Assembly: GCA_005784505.1 (NCBI GenBank)
Contig: VCAZ01000003.1
Coordinates: 2,752,010-2,816,009 of the forward strand
From: Bagarius yarrelli
Lineage: Eukaryota; Chordata; Actinopteri; Siluriformes; Sisoridae
Length of the DNA stretch: 64,000 nucleotides
Direction: 5' to 3'
Numbering within the stretch: the stretch's first letter is position 1; each line of letters opens with the position of its first letter. The position numbers and the translations under genes are program-made. Shown one piece after another: positions 36,342-48,460 of this stretch. The notes beneath the pieces are model-generated. The model ran no database searches, was not told the DNA's origin, and saw only the letters and a program-made list of their open reading frames with translations.

Positions 36342-36487
36342 GGGAAGTGGTAGCTCGGTGTTGGACTGGTATACAGAAGATCATGGGTTCAATTCCCAGC
36401 ACCACCAAGTTGCCATTGCTGGGCCTTTGAGCAAGACACAAACTGTTCAGATAAGTGTCAAGTGGCAGATAAGATAAATGTAAATCT
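36342..36487 (+). repeat. tRNA-derived SINE (main family), 3' rearranged
   Basis: Sense copy with good head and B box (gggttcaattcccagcacca). The tail after gagcaagacac is rearranged and lacks the gctctgg block. Confidence 0.8.
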
Positions 36488-36888
36488 AGAAGGACCTGCA
36501 ACGTTCTACTCCGAGCCACAGATGTGTCCGAGGTACAGCGCTTTACTTATAGTTTTCAGTGTAGCATCAGTACACACTGTGTGATACTACACTGTTATAC
36601 ACTATTGTCTATTAACTGGATTAATGCTTGTGGCATAACATAGGAGCTTTTGCCAATTCCACCCATCCAGCCACTCTCCCGTCATCTCATTAGAACCATT
36701 AATAAATGCACAATTCACAAAATAGAATGGTATTTTAAAGAAAAATAAATTAGTGTGTCATTAGCATTTTCTCACATTGACCTGTCCCTCCTGCACAACC
36801 CTACACACACGACACAGACTAACAAAGCTTCCTAATGACTGCTGCTAAGATGTCAAACTGTATCAAAAACTACACAAGCAAGTATGTA

Positions 36889-37223
36889 CCGGATGTCCCA
36901 TAAGTTTTATATACATAACATAAATAAACATTTTTTTCTATGAAAACCATTTTCCCAGATCTCCAGATCTCACCCCACTTTATTTCTATCTTTGGGAGCA
37001 TTTGAAGGCCATGGTGTATCAAGAAATAATACAAAGCATAAATCATCTCAAGGAACGTATCAACAACGCCATTACAAGCATAACTCCAGCTGTGTTTATA
37101 CGTGTTCTTCAGCAGTGGAGGACACGCATCCAAATGTGGTTTTTTTTTTTATTATTAAAAATATTTTAATTATATTAATATTTTATTATTTTTCCTATGT
37201 ATGAAAACTTATGGGACAACCTG
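36889..37223 (+). mobile_element. Mariner-like element, internally deleted, TA-flanked
   Basis: 335 bp, flanked by TA on both sides. Ends ccggatgtcccataagtttt and, inverted, aaaacttatgggacaacctg. The arms match those of the MITE at 1605-1820. It retains the 3' part of the transposase gene and is otherwise deleted. Confidence 0.8.
36954..37139 (+). pseudogene. Transposase C-terminal relic inside the mariner-like element
   Basis: An uninterrupted 62-codon stretch without a start codon of its own. It reads PRSPDLTPLYFYLWEHLK, then AMVYQEIIQSINHLKERI, then NNAITSITPAVFIRVLQQ. This fits the end of IS630/mariner-type transposases, where SPDLTPLDFFLWG.LK carries the last catalytic Asp and is followed by a helix of the ELK.RI..A type. 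Here the second acidic position of the motif is Tyr (LYFY instead of LDFF), the N-terminal DNA-binding part and the earlier catalytic residues are gone, and a poly-T run follows, so it cannot be active. Confidence 0.75.
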
Positions 37224-37306
37224 TATTCACTATTTTACCAGCAGACCACCTGTAAGACCTGCACTATCACACAGAATTAATGATAAAATATTATTTTATT
37301 TCCTTT

Positions 37307-37310
37307 ATTA

Positions 37311-37343
<33 letters not shown>
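37307..37343. repeat. (ATT)n microsatellite
   Basis: About twelve ATT units. Confidence 0.95.
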
Positions 37344-37344
<1 letters not shown>

Positions 37345-37396
37345 AGGACTGTCCGGTCCTGCAAGTTTAAAAGGCAGCATAAACAATTATATTTGT

Positions 37397-37756
37397 TAGG
37401 GCTGTGTATAAGAAAATGCCTCTCGATAAAATGTATACCATGATGTACTGTAATTCTTCAAAAATATAAAACAAATAGCTAAAAATACGACAAATACAAA
37501 TCCAGAGGCGCCGTTTTTTTTTTTTTTTTTTTGCCGCCATTTTTTGCTTCGGAGACAATAGCTGTATGTGTCAGCGACAACTACAGGAGTGAAGCAGGAA
37601 GTTGTTTGACAACTGAGAGTGTGAATTAAGATATTATTGTAAATCAGTTCAAAGCATAATTGAAAAATTAATTGATACTTGAGGTTAGAATATCAATACG
37701 GTATCTTAAAAAAATAGCACGATAGTTAGCTGTATCGCTATATTAACGCAGCCCTA
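37397..37756. mobile_element. hAT-like MITE with 8-bp target duplication
   Basis: Left end tagggctgtg and inverted right end tagggctgcg form short terminal inverted repeats. They are flanked by atatttgt (37389-37396) and atgtttgt (37757-37764), an 8-bp duplication with one mismatch, as expected for hAT. It is 360 bp with a T20 run inside and no transposase. Confidence 0.75.
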
Positions 37757-37830
37757 ATGTTTGTTATGGGGGTTAAAGTGTAAAAAATCGCAGAAACTAC
37801 ATCATTTATAGATTAACCCTTTATTCTTTT

Positions 37831-37831
<1 letters not shown>

Positions 37832-37861
<30 letters not shown>
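37832..37861. repeat. (TAGA)n microsatellite
   Basis: About seven TAGA units. Confidence 0.95.
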
Positions 37862-38118
37862 CATGTATTGTGTGCACTACAGTTTGACCTCATATACATC
37901 AACTGGTGTAAGACTGACAGTTTGCAAAACCTGCAGTGCACAAAATTCGTCTTCTGTCCCACATGTGCAATAAAAAGGGGTGTGATATTAAAACTAATGT
38001 GTCTCCAAGGCTTTGGCACTGAAAAAAAAAAATCTTACTTTTCTCCTCGTTTTCTCTCCCGCCTCTGTCTTATATGAACAGATATTCTGAGATATTCATA
38101 TTTTCTTTAGCACACACA

Positions 38119-38121
<3 letters not shown>

Positions 38122-38152
<31 letters not shown>
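38122..38152. repeat. (CT)n microsatellite
   Basis: Uninterrupted CT run. Confidence 0.95.
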
Positions 38153-38155
<3 letters not shown>

Positions 38156-39420
38156 CTAAGAGATGAACCATAATGAGAGCACTAAGTAAAATAGTAAAAA
38201 ATAATGGCCCCGTTATTTCTATGGTTATTTTTATGACGCTTTAAGCAGACTGAGCTTTACAGCTGGCCATCGGGGCTTTAAGTCAGGGTCAGTCCTTCTC
38301 CGAACACTGAAACAAGGAGCTGTTAAGAAAAAGTCTCTTTCTTTTCCTCTTTTGTAGTGATGCTGAAGGTGGAGCTTTCAAAAGCCGCTTAGTCTGATTC
38401 CGGTTTCAGATTACAGACAGATATTCCTCACACACACTTATTCACTGAGAAGGGGTGGTTGCTTATGCCACGGGTCACTCGTGCCTCTGGGTGTAGGTGA
38501 TTTTTACGACTTTATGGCGTGAACCCTGTTTTCGATTATACGGCGAAAAATGTAATTATCACGTTCACAAGCGGACTCTATAATGTGTTAGTCTGATTTT
38601 AACTATTTCATGACTGGAACACTATGAATGATCAACAAACAGGCTTAAACCAGTAGACAATAAACAATCAATGGATTGTATTAAAGTGCAATAAAATACA
38701 AGATAAGTAACAATATAACATACAAAATATTATAAAAAATATAAAAAACTGTGTGTTTAGTGATAAAAGTGTTTAGTGATAAAAAGCTTTTTAATGCTGT
38801 TTGGGACTCATTTTTAACCTATAAATGTCCAATCATGTTATGATGTATTAAAATGATTTATAATGTCAAGTCTCCTAATTTTTTTATATTTGGATGAAAT
38901 TCAATTTAGTGTAGCTTTGTATGTTTTTTTTTTTATCATTTTAACTTTATTTTATGGTCATTATTTATTTTAGAATATCACACAGAGCTGACGTCACTGC
39001 GGTTAAACCCTATGGAAAATAAATGAAAGATGTTATGGATGAAGTGTGAGAAGATGCAGTTTTTTGAAGGCCGTACACTGATTTGTTTAATGGTGTTTCA
39101 TCCTGTGATGTTTGGGCTGAGATTAGCAGGGACAGAGGGAAACTCTCTGGCCCTCTCAGCCTGTGGTGGATTATTAACACCACTAGAGGCAGCACTGTGA
39201 CTGTTTTCCCTGGTGCTCCAGCTGGATAGGAAAAGGAACACATCACAAATATCTGCCATTTTTACACTTCATACTTTTTCCGCTTGTCATGTTACACGCA
39301 GCTGAAACCTTTATTTTATTTTATTGTATTTTTTAGATTTAGTGTTGTGTGTAAAAGAGCCAAGTGCTGGTGTCGCTGTCCAACCTGCCAACCCTCTCAC
39401 ATACCTGCAGTGTTTTAGTG

Positions 39421-39612
39421 CATCTCTCTCTCTCTCCCTCTTTCTCTATTCCTCTTTCTGTCTTTTTCTCTTTCTTTTCCACTCGCTTTTTTCTCTTAAC
39501 CTTTTCTCTCTCTCTCTCTCGCTTTTTCTTTCTCTCTCACTCTCTCTCTCTCTCTCTCTCTCATTTGCTTACCCTTTCTCTCACACTCTCTCGCTTTCTC
39601 TCTCTTTCTCAT
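39421..39612. repeat. Long pyrimidine-rich (CT)n tract
   Basis: Nearly 200 bp of CT/CTTT sequence. The Ser/Leu/Phe-rich open frames across it are low-complexity artefacts. Confidence 0.9.
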
Positions 39613-39979
39613 TAAGGGAGCACAAACACAGATGAGCTGTCAGTCAGTCAGTCTGTCAGTCACATGATGTCCAGGTGTCGGCCTGCTGATTAAGTCTGCT
39701 GTTAGACCTGTCTGGTCTGAAGCTTCTTATCAGACACAAAAACACTATACTCTGGACGGTGTCTTTCTTTTCTGTGTAGTAGTTTCACAGGTATTTTATT
39801 TAGTATCAATAGTATAATTTTTTGGTCCTGCGTTTTTCACCTTCCACCCTTTTTAGCTTATTAGTATGTTGTTGTTTTTTCTGGTCTGCATCATTTATCT
39901 GTTTATCTCTCCATACGGCTGTTTGCTTTTTTTATGTCTATCTTACTTATTTGGCTATCCTCCCATGTGTGCATGTGTC

Positions 39980-40052
39980 TTTCTTTCTGTCTTTCCTTCT
40001 TTCTTTCTTTCTTTCTGTCTGTATTTTTGTCTCTTCTTTTCTTCTTTTTTTT
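39980..40052. repeat. (TTTC)n-like tract
   Basis: Imperfect tttc and gtct units ending in poly-T. Confidence 0.8.
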
Positions 40053-40090
40053 TTTAATGAACTTTCCACATTTTGTCTTATTCTATGTCA

Positions 40091-40217
40091 TTCATACAAC
40101 TGAGCAATTGGGGGTAAGGGTCATGCTTAGGGGCCCAGCAGTGACGGGTGCTGAGACTTGAACCTGCAGTATTCCAACTATCATTTCAAAACCTTTATCA
40201 CTATGTTACCACTTCCC
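40091..40217 (-). repeat. tRNA-derived SINE (main family), tailless
   Basis: Antisense copy with body (caattgggggtaagggtcat, ggggcccagcagtgac) and head through gttaccacttccc. Confidence 0.8.
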
Positions 40218-41010
40218 ACTTTCTTTCCTTTTCCTTTCTTGTTCTACACAGCAGTAGAAGAGGATATAGGATTAATAGAAGCGTCACCCCCCTAACCCCA
40301 TTATTTGATCTATCTGTAATCTCTTGAAGTGAGTTGGCAATCTTACACAAGAAGATTTCCATAGAATGAGATTTCTTTGAGCCAAAAATACCCCCCACCC
40401 CTCCAACCCCAACAGTCTGCTAATATTGCATTGTTTTGTGTGATGGATGAGCAAAGCTGTGTGAATCTGAGCCTGGTTAATGGCTTTTTAATGGCACATT
40501 GTGCCATATATAGGATCCTATCATATAGACAAGACTTCCTGATCTGTAGGAAGAAATGCTTCTGTCATTTGTCCCAGGACAAACAACCTAAATAAACTAA
40601 CCTGACATGTGGGTTATGATGCAGAAGCACACAATAGAATAAAAAAAAGTAAAAACAAGGTTAGGGCTGAGATAAGGCCGTGTGTGAAGCATGTCACGAA
40701 TGAAGCAGTGCAGTATGCTAATGTAGCTGCTATTTATACTACATATTCTTGTGTGTTTGCAATGGTGCCCAGCAGATTGAGAGTGGAATTCCCAGTGTGA
40801 ACTTTGAGAAGATGAGGCTGTGCTTCTCGCTGACTAAAATTAGGTCAGGAAGAAGAAAGAGAAAGAGGAAAAGGAAAAGCAAGACCGTACTCCAAGATGA
40901 TTGTAGAATTGCTTTCAGAAGTGGATCAATGACGAGTGTGAAAATGTGCGCTGAAAGCTGAGCTCCAGGTGAGAGGCAGCACAAGCCTCTCCGATCATTC
41001 AGCTAGCTTC

Positions 41011-41013
<3 letters not shown>

Positions 41014-41061
<48 letters not shown>
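41014..41061. repeat. (GT)n microsatellite
   Basis: Uninterrupted GT run of about 23 units. Confidence 0.95.
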
Positions 41062-41064
<3 letters not shown>

Positions 41065-41714
41065 ACATTATTTTAAAATTGTGAGGGAAGATTTTAGATC
41101 TGAGACTTGTTTCTGAATCTGTTTGCTGTGTGTGTGTGTGGGGGGGGGGCTTGGTTTAGGGGAATGTTTTTTTTTTTATGTTAATTAATATTCCTCTAGT
41201 AGATTATTTTTTCCTTTACGGACATTCCCTTTACCAGACTTGCAGAGTTAAATCTGCAATAAAAAGTTTATTGTTAATCATAGAGAATATGACCATAGAG
41301 AGCGATTTCAGATAAATTAATTACAAAAACATCCAATAAATAAATTATGCACTGAGCATCATTCAGAACGTAACTTTAAAATATGCTGAAAAGATGTTTG
41401 CGCTGAGGTAATTAAGTATTTAAAAGCAATTACTTCAGCAGTTGATGGTTAATAAGTGGAGTAATGTGGATACCACGCTAACGCTAACTGCTAGCGTTTA
41501 ACCTGCAGTGTTCCGGTGTGGTATACGCTGTGTATAAAAAATTTGCTTTTAGATTAACACTAAATAAAGTATTTTTTTTAAGTTATGGTTAATCTGAGGT
41601 AAAGTTGAGATACATTATAAAAGTTTAATAAACATCAACTGTGGTTATTTTAAATACAGTATAAATAAACATTCGCACCATTTTAAAGACACTGTTATTC
41701 CAACGGCTTTTGTT

Positions 41715-41849
41715 TTATTAACCGACTGAGCAGTTAAGATTTAAGGGCCTTGCATAAGGGCCCCGGCAGAAGTAGCCTGGTGATTCTGGGAATTAAACTC
41801 ATGACTTTTTTATCAGCAGTTCAACACCTTCACTACTGAACTACCGCTT
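41715..41849 (-). repeat. tRNA-derived SINE (main family), tailless
   Basis: Antisense copy: body gggccttgcataagggcccc, head atcagcagttcaacacctt. Confidence 0.75.
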
Positions 41850-42717
41850 GCGTAGATTTATAACATAACAAATATACTGTTAGCAATTTAGCTAAGATTG
41901 AGCAAACACGCCAACGGGTTTACACACTAGAGAGCATAGCTAGCAGGTAAAAGCCTGTTGTAAAGATCTGCAAGTTTGTTAGTTAGTCTGTGGTTATTTT
42001 ACTGAGGTAATATGAAGAATACTGTGATGAATCAGACTTGACAGGACGGGTAGATGGATGTATAGCTGAATGTCGGTGGTTATTTCAGTGCGGAATTATA
42101 AAGAGTAATGATGTGATGAGCTCACTAGCTAGCAACAAATAACAAGAAGTTGTAGAATGATGCAAAGGTTTGTTTGTCTACAGTCATTACACTGAGGTAA
42201 ATATTAAAAAAATCTTTTCTGTGGTGATTCTGATTAAATAATTAACCAACCCGTGATGAGCGCACTCTCGAGAACAGCTAGGGTTACCAGACACTTTATT
42301 ACAACTTTATTTAACCTTTATTACAAAGGAAGATTTGCTGTGCATGTTTACTGTTTATCAGCTTTCAGTAAGGCACTGGGCTAAAAATGTCAAGACTTTT
42401 ATTTTCAGTAGTATGTTTATACTACATTAATTGAATTGTAAATAAAATTAAACCGGTCTAAAGGCAATTTTAAGTTTTAGCTATGTAAAGATTTAAAATG
42501 AGTGAATAAACAGCATAAATTACCAATCTATTTGGAGCAGCTTTAGTATAGCGTATAAAAAGATCTTTATAATTAAAACTGTACTTTATAGCTGTTAAAG
42601 AAAGAAAGAGTGTACTGTGTCTAAATCAGAAGCTTGGCCTCATCTGGTGCTTATTATTAGTTTAGAAATCAGTTACGCTCAGCGGTTCTTATGAATGACT
42701 GCTAATTAGCCTGAAGG

Positions 42718-42772
42718 TCTCTCTCTCTCTTTTTCTCTCTCTCTCTCTCTCTCTCTCGCTCTCTCTCTCTCT
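42718..42772. repeat. (CT)n microsatellite
   Basis: CT run with a few interruptions. Confidence 0.95.
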
Positions 42773-43207
42773 TCTGTCCCCCTCTGTCTCTGCATGCTTG
42801 TCAGATACACATTTAGACAAGTCCCCTTGTATTAGACTAATATGATTAGAACAGATATTCGGAGTGCTAGCCATGCTAATTCGTTTACAGCCATGGTGTT
42901 TTATAGGTAGTGTACAGTTATAATAAAAAATGAATATGATTAGTTTAAATCTGTATAAATTTATGGCCTTAGTTATTGCTAAGAAGTGACAAGTTATAAT
43001 GGACTTTGATCAAATTACTACCAGTACAGATTTTGACTAGGGCTGGACATTGTGAAGGTAATCAGTATAATCAGTTTCCGATTATTGTTTATGTCGTCGG
43101 CGGTCTGTGATTCCGTAACTATCATACACCCTTATAACAATAGGTTAAAAAGATTACATGGGAAAAATGTGGGGGTTTTTTGTACTAGTTTAATAATCTC
43201 ACACTAG

Positions 43208-43365
43208 TCAAGTCACCTTTATTTATATACTTTACAGTGTATTAATAGAAGGACAATAGTGAACACTTACTAAAACCCTCAGTTTAGTTTAACTAGTATT
43301 TGTAAATTAAGAGTCTTCAACTAAGTAAGCCAGAGGAGACTCTAACAAGCAGAAAACAATTTTAG
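43208..43365 (+). repeat. Fish interspersed repeat, diverged copy
   Basis: Contains acctttatttatatacttta and later actaagtaagccagagg, matching the better copy at 43494-43735 in the same order. Confidence 0.6.
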
Positions 43366-43493
43366 TAATCATTAAAATAGATAGGTTTTGAAATTTCATA
43401 CAGTGGAATTGGTTTCTTTGCATACCCCAGCTTAGAGGGTTGGGGGTCAGAGTGCCCGATAGCCATGATATGGCACCCTGGAGCAGGACGCAG

Positions 43494-43735
43494 TCTAAGT
43501 CAATTCCCCCTTATTTCTATAGCACTTTTTAACAATAGAGATTGTGTCAAAGCAGCTTTACAGAAGCAAATAAGAGAATATGGTAAACATTCACTCAAAC
43601 ACTCAGTTCGGTTTAAAAGGTTTTCTGTCCCCAACTAAGCAAGCCAGAGGCAACAGTGGCAGGAGACCAAAACTCCCATCAGTGACAAAATGGACAGAAA
43701 AAAACTTGAGAGAAACCAGACTCAGTCAGGGGGTC
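43494..43735 (+). repeat. Fish interspersed repeat (Ttatttctatagcact... family)
   Basis: Carries the hallmark ttatttctatagcacttttt, gtgtcaaagcagctttacag, aagcaagccagaggcaacag and cttgagagaaaccagactca. These are common in fish genomes, but I do not assign a class. The reading frame through it is not a gene. Confidence 0.65.
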
Positions 43736-43907
43736 AGTTACCTTCTGACCAAACAAATCAGCAGGTTGTTCTATACTGCAGCAAAATTTTCTGTGGTCTT
43801 GTCTGAATGGCTGTTTAGAAGACAAGGTCATCGCTGGGAAATTGCCTCTGGGGATTATTGTCTCTGTGCTGGATACAGACTGGATCTGTTGGCGATGGTG
43901 AGCTTAA

Positions 43908-44013
43908 AGGTTAAGGGTCTTACTCAGGGGCCCAACAGTGGGGCTTGAACTTTGAGCTTTAGACCAACAACTAAGAACTTTACCTCATTAACAAATGAAC
44001 TGTGACCCCACTG
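43908..44013 (-). repeat. SINE-related head/body fragment
   Basis: Antisense: taagggtcttactcaggggc, ccaacagtggggcttgaac, then a diverged head. It resembles the unit in the palindrome at 32067. Confidence 0.6.
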
Positions 44014-45231
44014 CCCTAAATTTGTTTATGTAAAAAAAATGTAAAAGCCTTATCCTTACAAAGTGTGTAACTCAGAGCTTGGCTGCAGTTTCCTCACTAC
44101 TGGTGTCTCTATTGTATGCCATTTAGTCAGACGGAATCTTATAATCTTGGCGTTTTGGTGCTGTGATACAGTTTGTGGACCGTGTAGACGTTTTAAAGCA
44201 AACTTAAAAAAGAAAGTAAAAAAAAAACCTAAGTAAAATAAATCAACCTGGCTCCCATTAACACAGCGTCATTAGCTCAGTCATTAGCACGTATATGCAA
44301 GACAATGAGACGTGTCTGTCTCTCTTTCTGTAAAAATAACAACACAAAGTAAAAAATAAACGCCCTCCCTTGGATGAGTGTAGTTTGTATTCTTTACACT
44401 ACTGCCCTGACCAGACTTGTATTTACTCTTCACACTCTTATCACACTGCCCGTCATTCAGGACGCGCTGCTTATTGCTGCTGTACCATGGCCTTGACTGC
44501 TGAGGGTTAATGGCATGGCGCATAAAGCATAGGGCTAAAATATGATGTGACAGGCATGCTAAACACTGTTAGTTTCACTATCGATGCACATACCTGCTTA
44601 AAAAAACCCTGATAGACTAATCTGCTATTAATTAGGAAGGTTAGCGGCCTGAATAAAAAAGTAAAGAAAAGCAATCCTGATCATTTCTCTGTGTTGATAT
44701 TGGCCTGAATAACAAGTTAAGAATAAAACTTGATGGGCTGTGCTGTTTCAGGATAATAATCCATAACAGTAGTATTATTTTTATGACGATATCAAAGTTG
44801 ATTATTTTCCAATAACAGCACATCCTTAGCTGTTTTATCCTTTTCATACCACAGCAATTTTCCACTTTTTTCTTTACTGAATTAAAGAATGACATCATCC
44901 GTTTTTATCCGTTTGTAATTAGCCTTAAAGTTGCTAACATCCATCAAAGCTAGAATAAGTTCCTGTTATTACTTTAGTAGTATTACAGTAATAATAGCAG
45001 CTATGAACAATACTTCTGGACCAGGTTTTTTTTTTTTTGTCCCGGTCAACACAGCCTGTGCACGTTCAATAATCTCAGGTGTTCTGATTTTGCAGCTCTT
45101 CCTGAATAGATCTCGACCGTTGTTAACACACTTTGCCTGAGTTTTATTTGTGCCATACATTCTGCTTTTTTCTCCCAAAACTTTATAATTCATCCTTTAG
45201 TCATTATAAAAGTGTTGAACACACTGCACAC

Positions 45232-45320
45232 CTGGGCTGGGCGATATGATAAAAATGTAATCTCGATCATTTTTTCCATATTGATCGATAACAATATTTA
45301 TTTCGATATATATAAACTGT
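45232..45320 (+). repeat. Terminus of an hAT-like repeat
   Basis: Starts tgggctgggcgatatgataa followed by tctcgat and cgata words. No second terminus is evident. Confidence 0.5.
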
Positions 45321-45851
45321 TAATGCTGCCAGTATCCCAACAATGACTAAGGCTACCTAATTGGTGGGTTCATTAATTACATTTTAAAGTAAAGTTTATT
45401 AACAAAAACAGATTAAACATTTCATCTTAAAAAGGTTAAGACAATCTACTAAAATAAAAACAACACAATATTGCCCTAAAAGCCATCTGTTTGGGGTAAT
45501 TAATCATTACTTTTATGTTAAAAACAGTATCTAAACGCAATGTTTGAAAACTCAATGAGAGACACAAGTCAACTGCAGCAGCCATTTTGTTTTGTGTAGC
45601 TTTTGTACCTTATTGGCACAGACGCAACTACTTGCATTTTGAGCTCAATTTCTGCAACATTTGTGGATGTTTTTCGCCGTATAAATGTGTCTGGACTATA
45701 TTTCACAGAATTTGATTGTTTCGATCCTCTACTGAGTAACTACATGATTTTTGTTGAAACTTAGTGGCTTTATAGGTAAAATTTATATATTTTTTTTACA
45801 GTATATATGTTTGTCGTCTGTTGGCGGTCTGTGAGATATGGACATATGAGG

Positions 45852-45902
45852 GAAATGTAAGTCACTCTGGATATGGATGTCTACCAAATGCTGTAAATGT
45901 AA
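45852..45902 (+). repeat. SINE tail, tail-to-tail with the next SINE
   Basis: Sense tail gtaagtcactctggatatgg ending in ctgtaaatgtaa. It meets the antisense copy that begins at about 45903. Confidence 0.8.
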
Positions 45903-46071
45903 TTTTTCAGCATTTGGGAGATGCCCGTATCCAGAGCGACCTACATTTCTCTCTCTTATACAACTGAGCAGTTGGGGTTAAGGGCCTTTGTCAGGAACAT
46001 TCTTGGTGCTGGGAATCGAACCTTGATCTTCCAGGTATTAATCCAACACCTTAACCACTGTGCTACCATTT
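45903..46071 (-). repeat. tRNA-derived SINE (main family), full length
   Basis: Antisense copy: tail cagcatttgggagatgcccg, body gttaagggcctttgtcagga, head ccaacaccttaaccactgtg. Confidence 0.88.
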
Positions 46072-46104
46072 AATACACTGTGCTACTTATTTATATTATT
46101 TTGT

Positions 46105-46199
46105 TAATTTAGCCAAGATGTTGAGGATTAGGGGCCACTTGGGTTGTGCTGGGAATCGAACCCACAATTTTCTGATCTGCAGCAATGCGCTACTGCTTT
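46105..46199 (-). repeat. SINE head/body fragment
   Basis: Antisense: gaggattaggggccact, then gctgggaatcgaacccac and a diverged head end. Confidence 0.65.
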
Positions 46200-47018
46200 C
46201 TGAAAATCTTAACACCTTCTGTGACGTCAGATTTAGGATTGTTTTATGATGTTATCTTCAAATGAGATATAAACATTTGTGAGTTAACTTCATCATTTAG
46301 TTTATATTGCATGTAATGATAATGATTTGTTTCTACAGAGAATAAGTGATCTTCAGGATGATTAGTAACACCTGTGGGACAGTAAGACTAGCTGAAGGAA
46401 GGCTGGTCCAGGGGGTCAGGGGGTGTGTCATAGATTTTTAAGTCTGAGACACAGAAATCAGTGTTTTAGAAGCCATAAATCCGAATAAAGTGGATGGATT
46501 GTCTTTCTTTAACGGAGAGTAGCTGTGTGTGTGTGCATCTATATATCTCTGGGGTGATAGCTCAGAATAACAAAAAGGACTTTACAATTATGCAAATGAA
46601 CACAAACAAATTATAAACATTATCTGTAAACGTGTAATGAAAGCAATTCCGATGATCTCCCTGGTATAATGTAGTAAACAGCACTACACAATAAAGCACC
46701 ATGGATTGGTTGTAATCCGCTCTGACAGGAAGGAAGAAAAGTAAACTGCCTGTATGGCGAAAAATGAACAGATGACGGATAATACAATTTTTATGAGTTT
46801 GGAATATTAGCTTAATCTATAAACTGTGTGTGTGTGTGTATGTATTAGAGAGGGTCCTTTCTCATTTATTTGAACACTAAGACATCCAGTAAGCACACAC
46901 TCAAAATGTTTACGATGTTGCTGAATGATATGAAAATGTATTATTTATAACCAAGAAGATGAATTTTCCTACATTATGCTAAAATAATCGAAATGTACCA
47001 TGTTTGGATATTTCATTC

Positions 47019-47365
47019 ATCTTCTATACCCGCTTATTCCCTTATTCCGGGTCACAGGGATCTGCTGGAGTCTATCCCAGCTCTCTGAAAGGGTGAAAGG
47101 CGGGAGGGGGACAACCTGGACAGGTCGCTAGTCCATTACAGGGCCACTCACACTCACTTGGGCAATTTAGAATCACCAATCAATCTAATATACATGTTTT
47201 TCTGCTGTGAGAGAAAACCGGAGAACCCGGAGTAAAACCATGCAAGCACAGGGAGAACATGCAAACTCTACACAGAAAAATCCCTGCCTGGGAATCGAGC
47301 CTGGGAATCGAACCCGAGACTTTTTTGCTGTGAGGCATCAGTGCTAACCACTAAACCACCGTGCT
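47019..47365 (-). repeat. Mermaid/DANA-like V-SINE
   Basis: An antisense, nearly full-length copy of about 350 bp. Read on the - strand it begins with a tRNA-like head (gtggtttagtggttagcact, B box gggttcgattccc). The core then reads tgtgtagagtttgcatgttc and tccggttttctctcacagc, then cctgtaatggactagcgacc, and it ends at a tail reading ggataagcggg-like / gaagatgaatg. This order is that of the DANA and Mermaid SINEs of fish. Confidence 0.8.
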
Positions 47366-47470
47366 TGCTTTCTCTTTCTCTCTCTTTCTTTCTCTCTTTC
47401 TCACTTTCTTTCCCCTTCGCACTCTTCTCACTCTGTCTCACCTTATCCCTGTCTTTCTCAATCTTTCTGT
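47366..47470. repeat. Pyrimidine-rich simple sequence
   Basis: CTTT/CTCT-type tract next to the V-SINE head. Confidence 0.8.
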
Positions 47471-48054
47471 TTCACTCTTTTTTTTTGTGTAAATGTGTGA
47501 GTTCTTGTTTGTGTGTGTGCGCGAGTGAGCGTGTGTGTGTCACAGCGCCGGCCAGTTCTCCTTTTGCCTCTGTTTTTTGTCCTCCTGTGGTGTGTATTGT
47601 TTAGGCAGGCCTAAGTAGGGATTAGTGGTGTGCTGATGTGTTCTGTCAGTGTGTGTGTGTGTAAAGGCAGTAGTGTTGGTTGTGACCCCAGATTAGGAGT
47701 CTGCTGAATGATGTCCTGAGAGAGTAACAGGGTGGAGACGCTCACACCTCTACACCCCTCTGACACATTGGAGCTGTACTGTATAAAGAATCAAACCTGG
47801 TCTTACACTGCTGCTCACTGAAACTCGCCACATCACACACACACACGGCTATAACACACACCAGACTTAGAGGAAAGCTTTTGTTAAGTGTGTGAGTCTC
47901 TCTTTATAAGCATGATTACAGCTTTGTCAGGTCCAAGCCATTAAATCCTGCTGTTGTTATTCTCTCTCTCTCTCTTTTCTCCACTCATCTCTCTTCAATC
48001 TGAATTTAATTTCTCATTTCTCACCTGTTGATATATTATACAGCATCACACCAC

Positions 48055-48200
48055 ACTCCTCTTACACACTCCATTCATACACACTCCCCTCACACACTCC
48101 ATCCTCACACACTCCATCCTCACACACTCCATCCTCACACACTCCATCCTCACACACTCCATTCTCACACACTCCATCCTCACACACGTCCCTCTCACAC
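48055..48200. repeat. 15-bp minisatellite
   Basis: At least six head-to-tail copies of cacactccatcctca with small variants. 15 bp keeps the frame, giving spurious TLHPH repeat peptides on the + strand. Confidence 0.92.
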
Positions 48201-48308
48201 TCCCTCGTTCCTCCCCACGTATGATTAGATGAATGCGAGTGGATGGAAACCTGGGTTCCAAACCTGGATATCACTGCTGATCCATCACAAGCCTCCTTGT
48301 TTTATCTT

Positions 48309-48417
48309 TGTCTCTCTCTCTCTCTCTAACACACACACACACACACACACTGTCTCTCCCTGCTTGTCTCCCTCTCTCCTTCTCTCTCTTCTTGTCTGTC
48401 TGTCTCTCTTTCTCTAC

Positions 48418-48456
<39 letters not shown>

Positions 48457-48460
48457 GCAC
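48309..48460. repeat. Compound (CT)n/(CA)n microsatellite
   Basis: Two blocks, each a CT run followed by a CA run (about 48311-48350 and 48418-48456), with a CT-rich stretch between. Confidence 0.92.

Noticed and set aside
39324..40161. Overlapping hydrophobic Ser/Leu/Phe frames resembling membrane segments
   Set aside because: Pyrimidine-tract artefacts; three frames are open at once.
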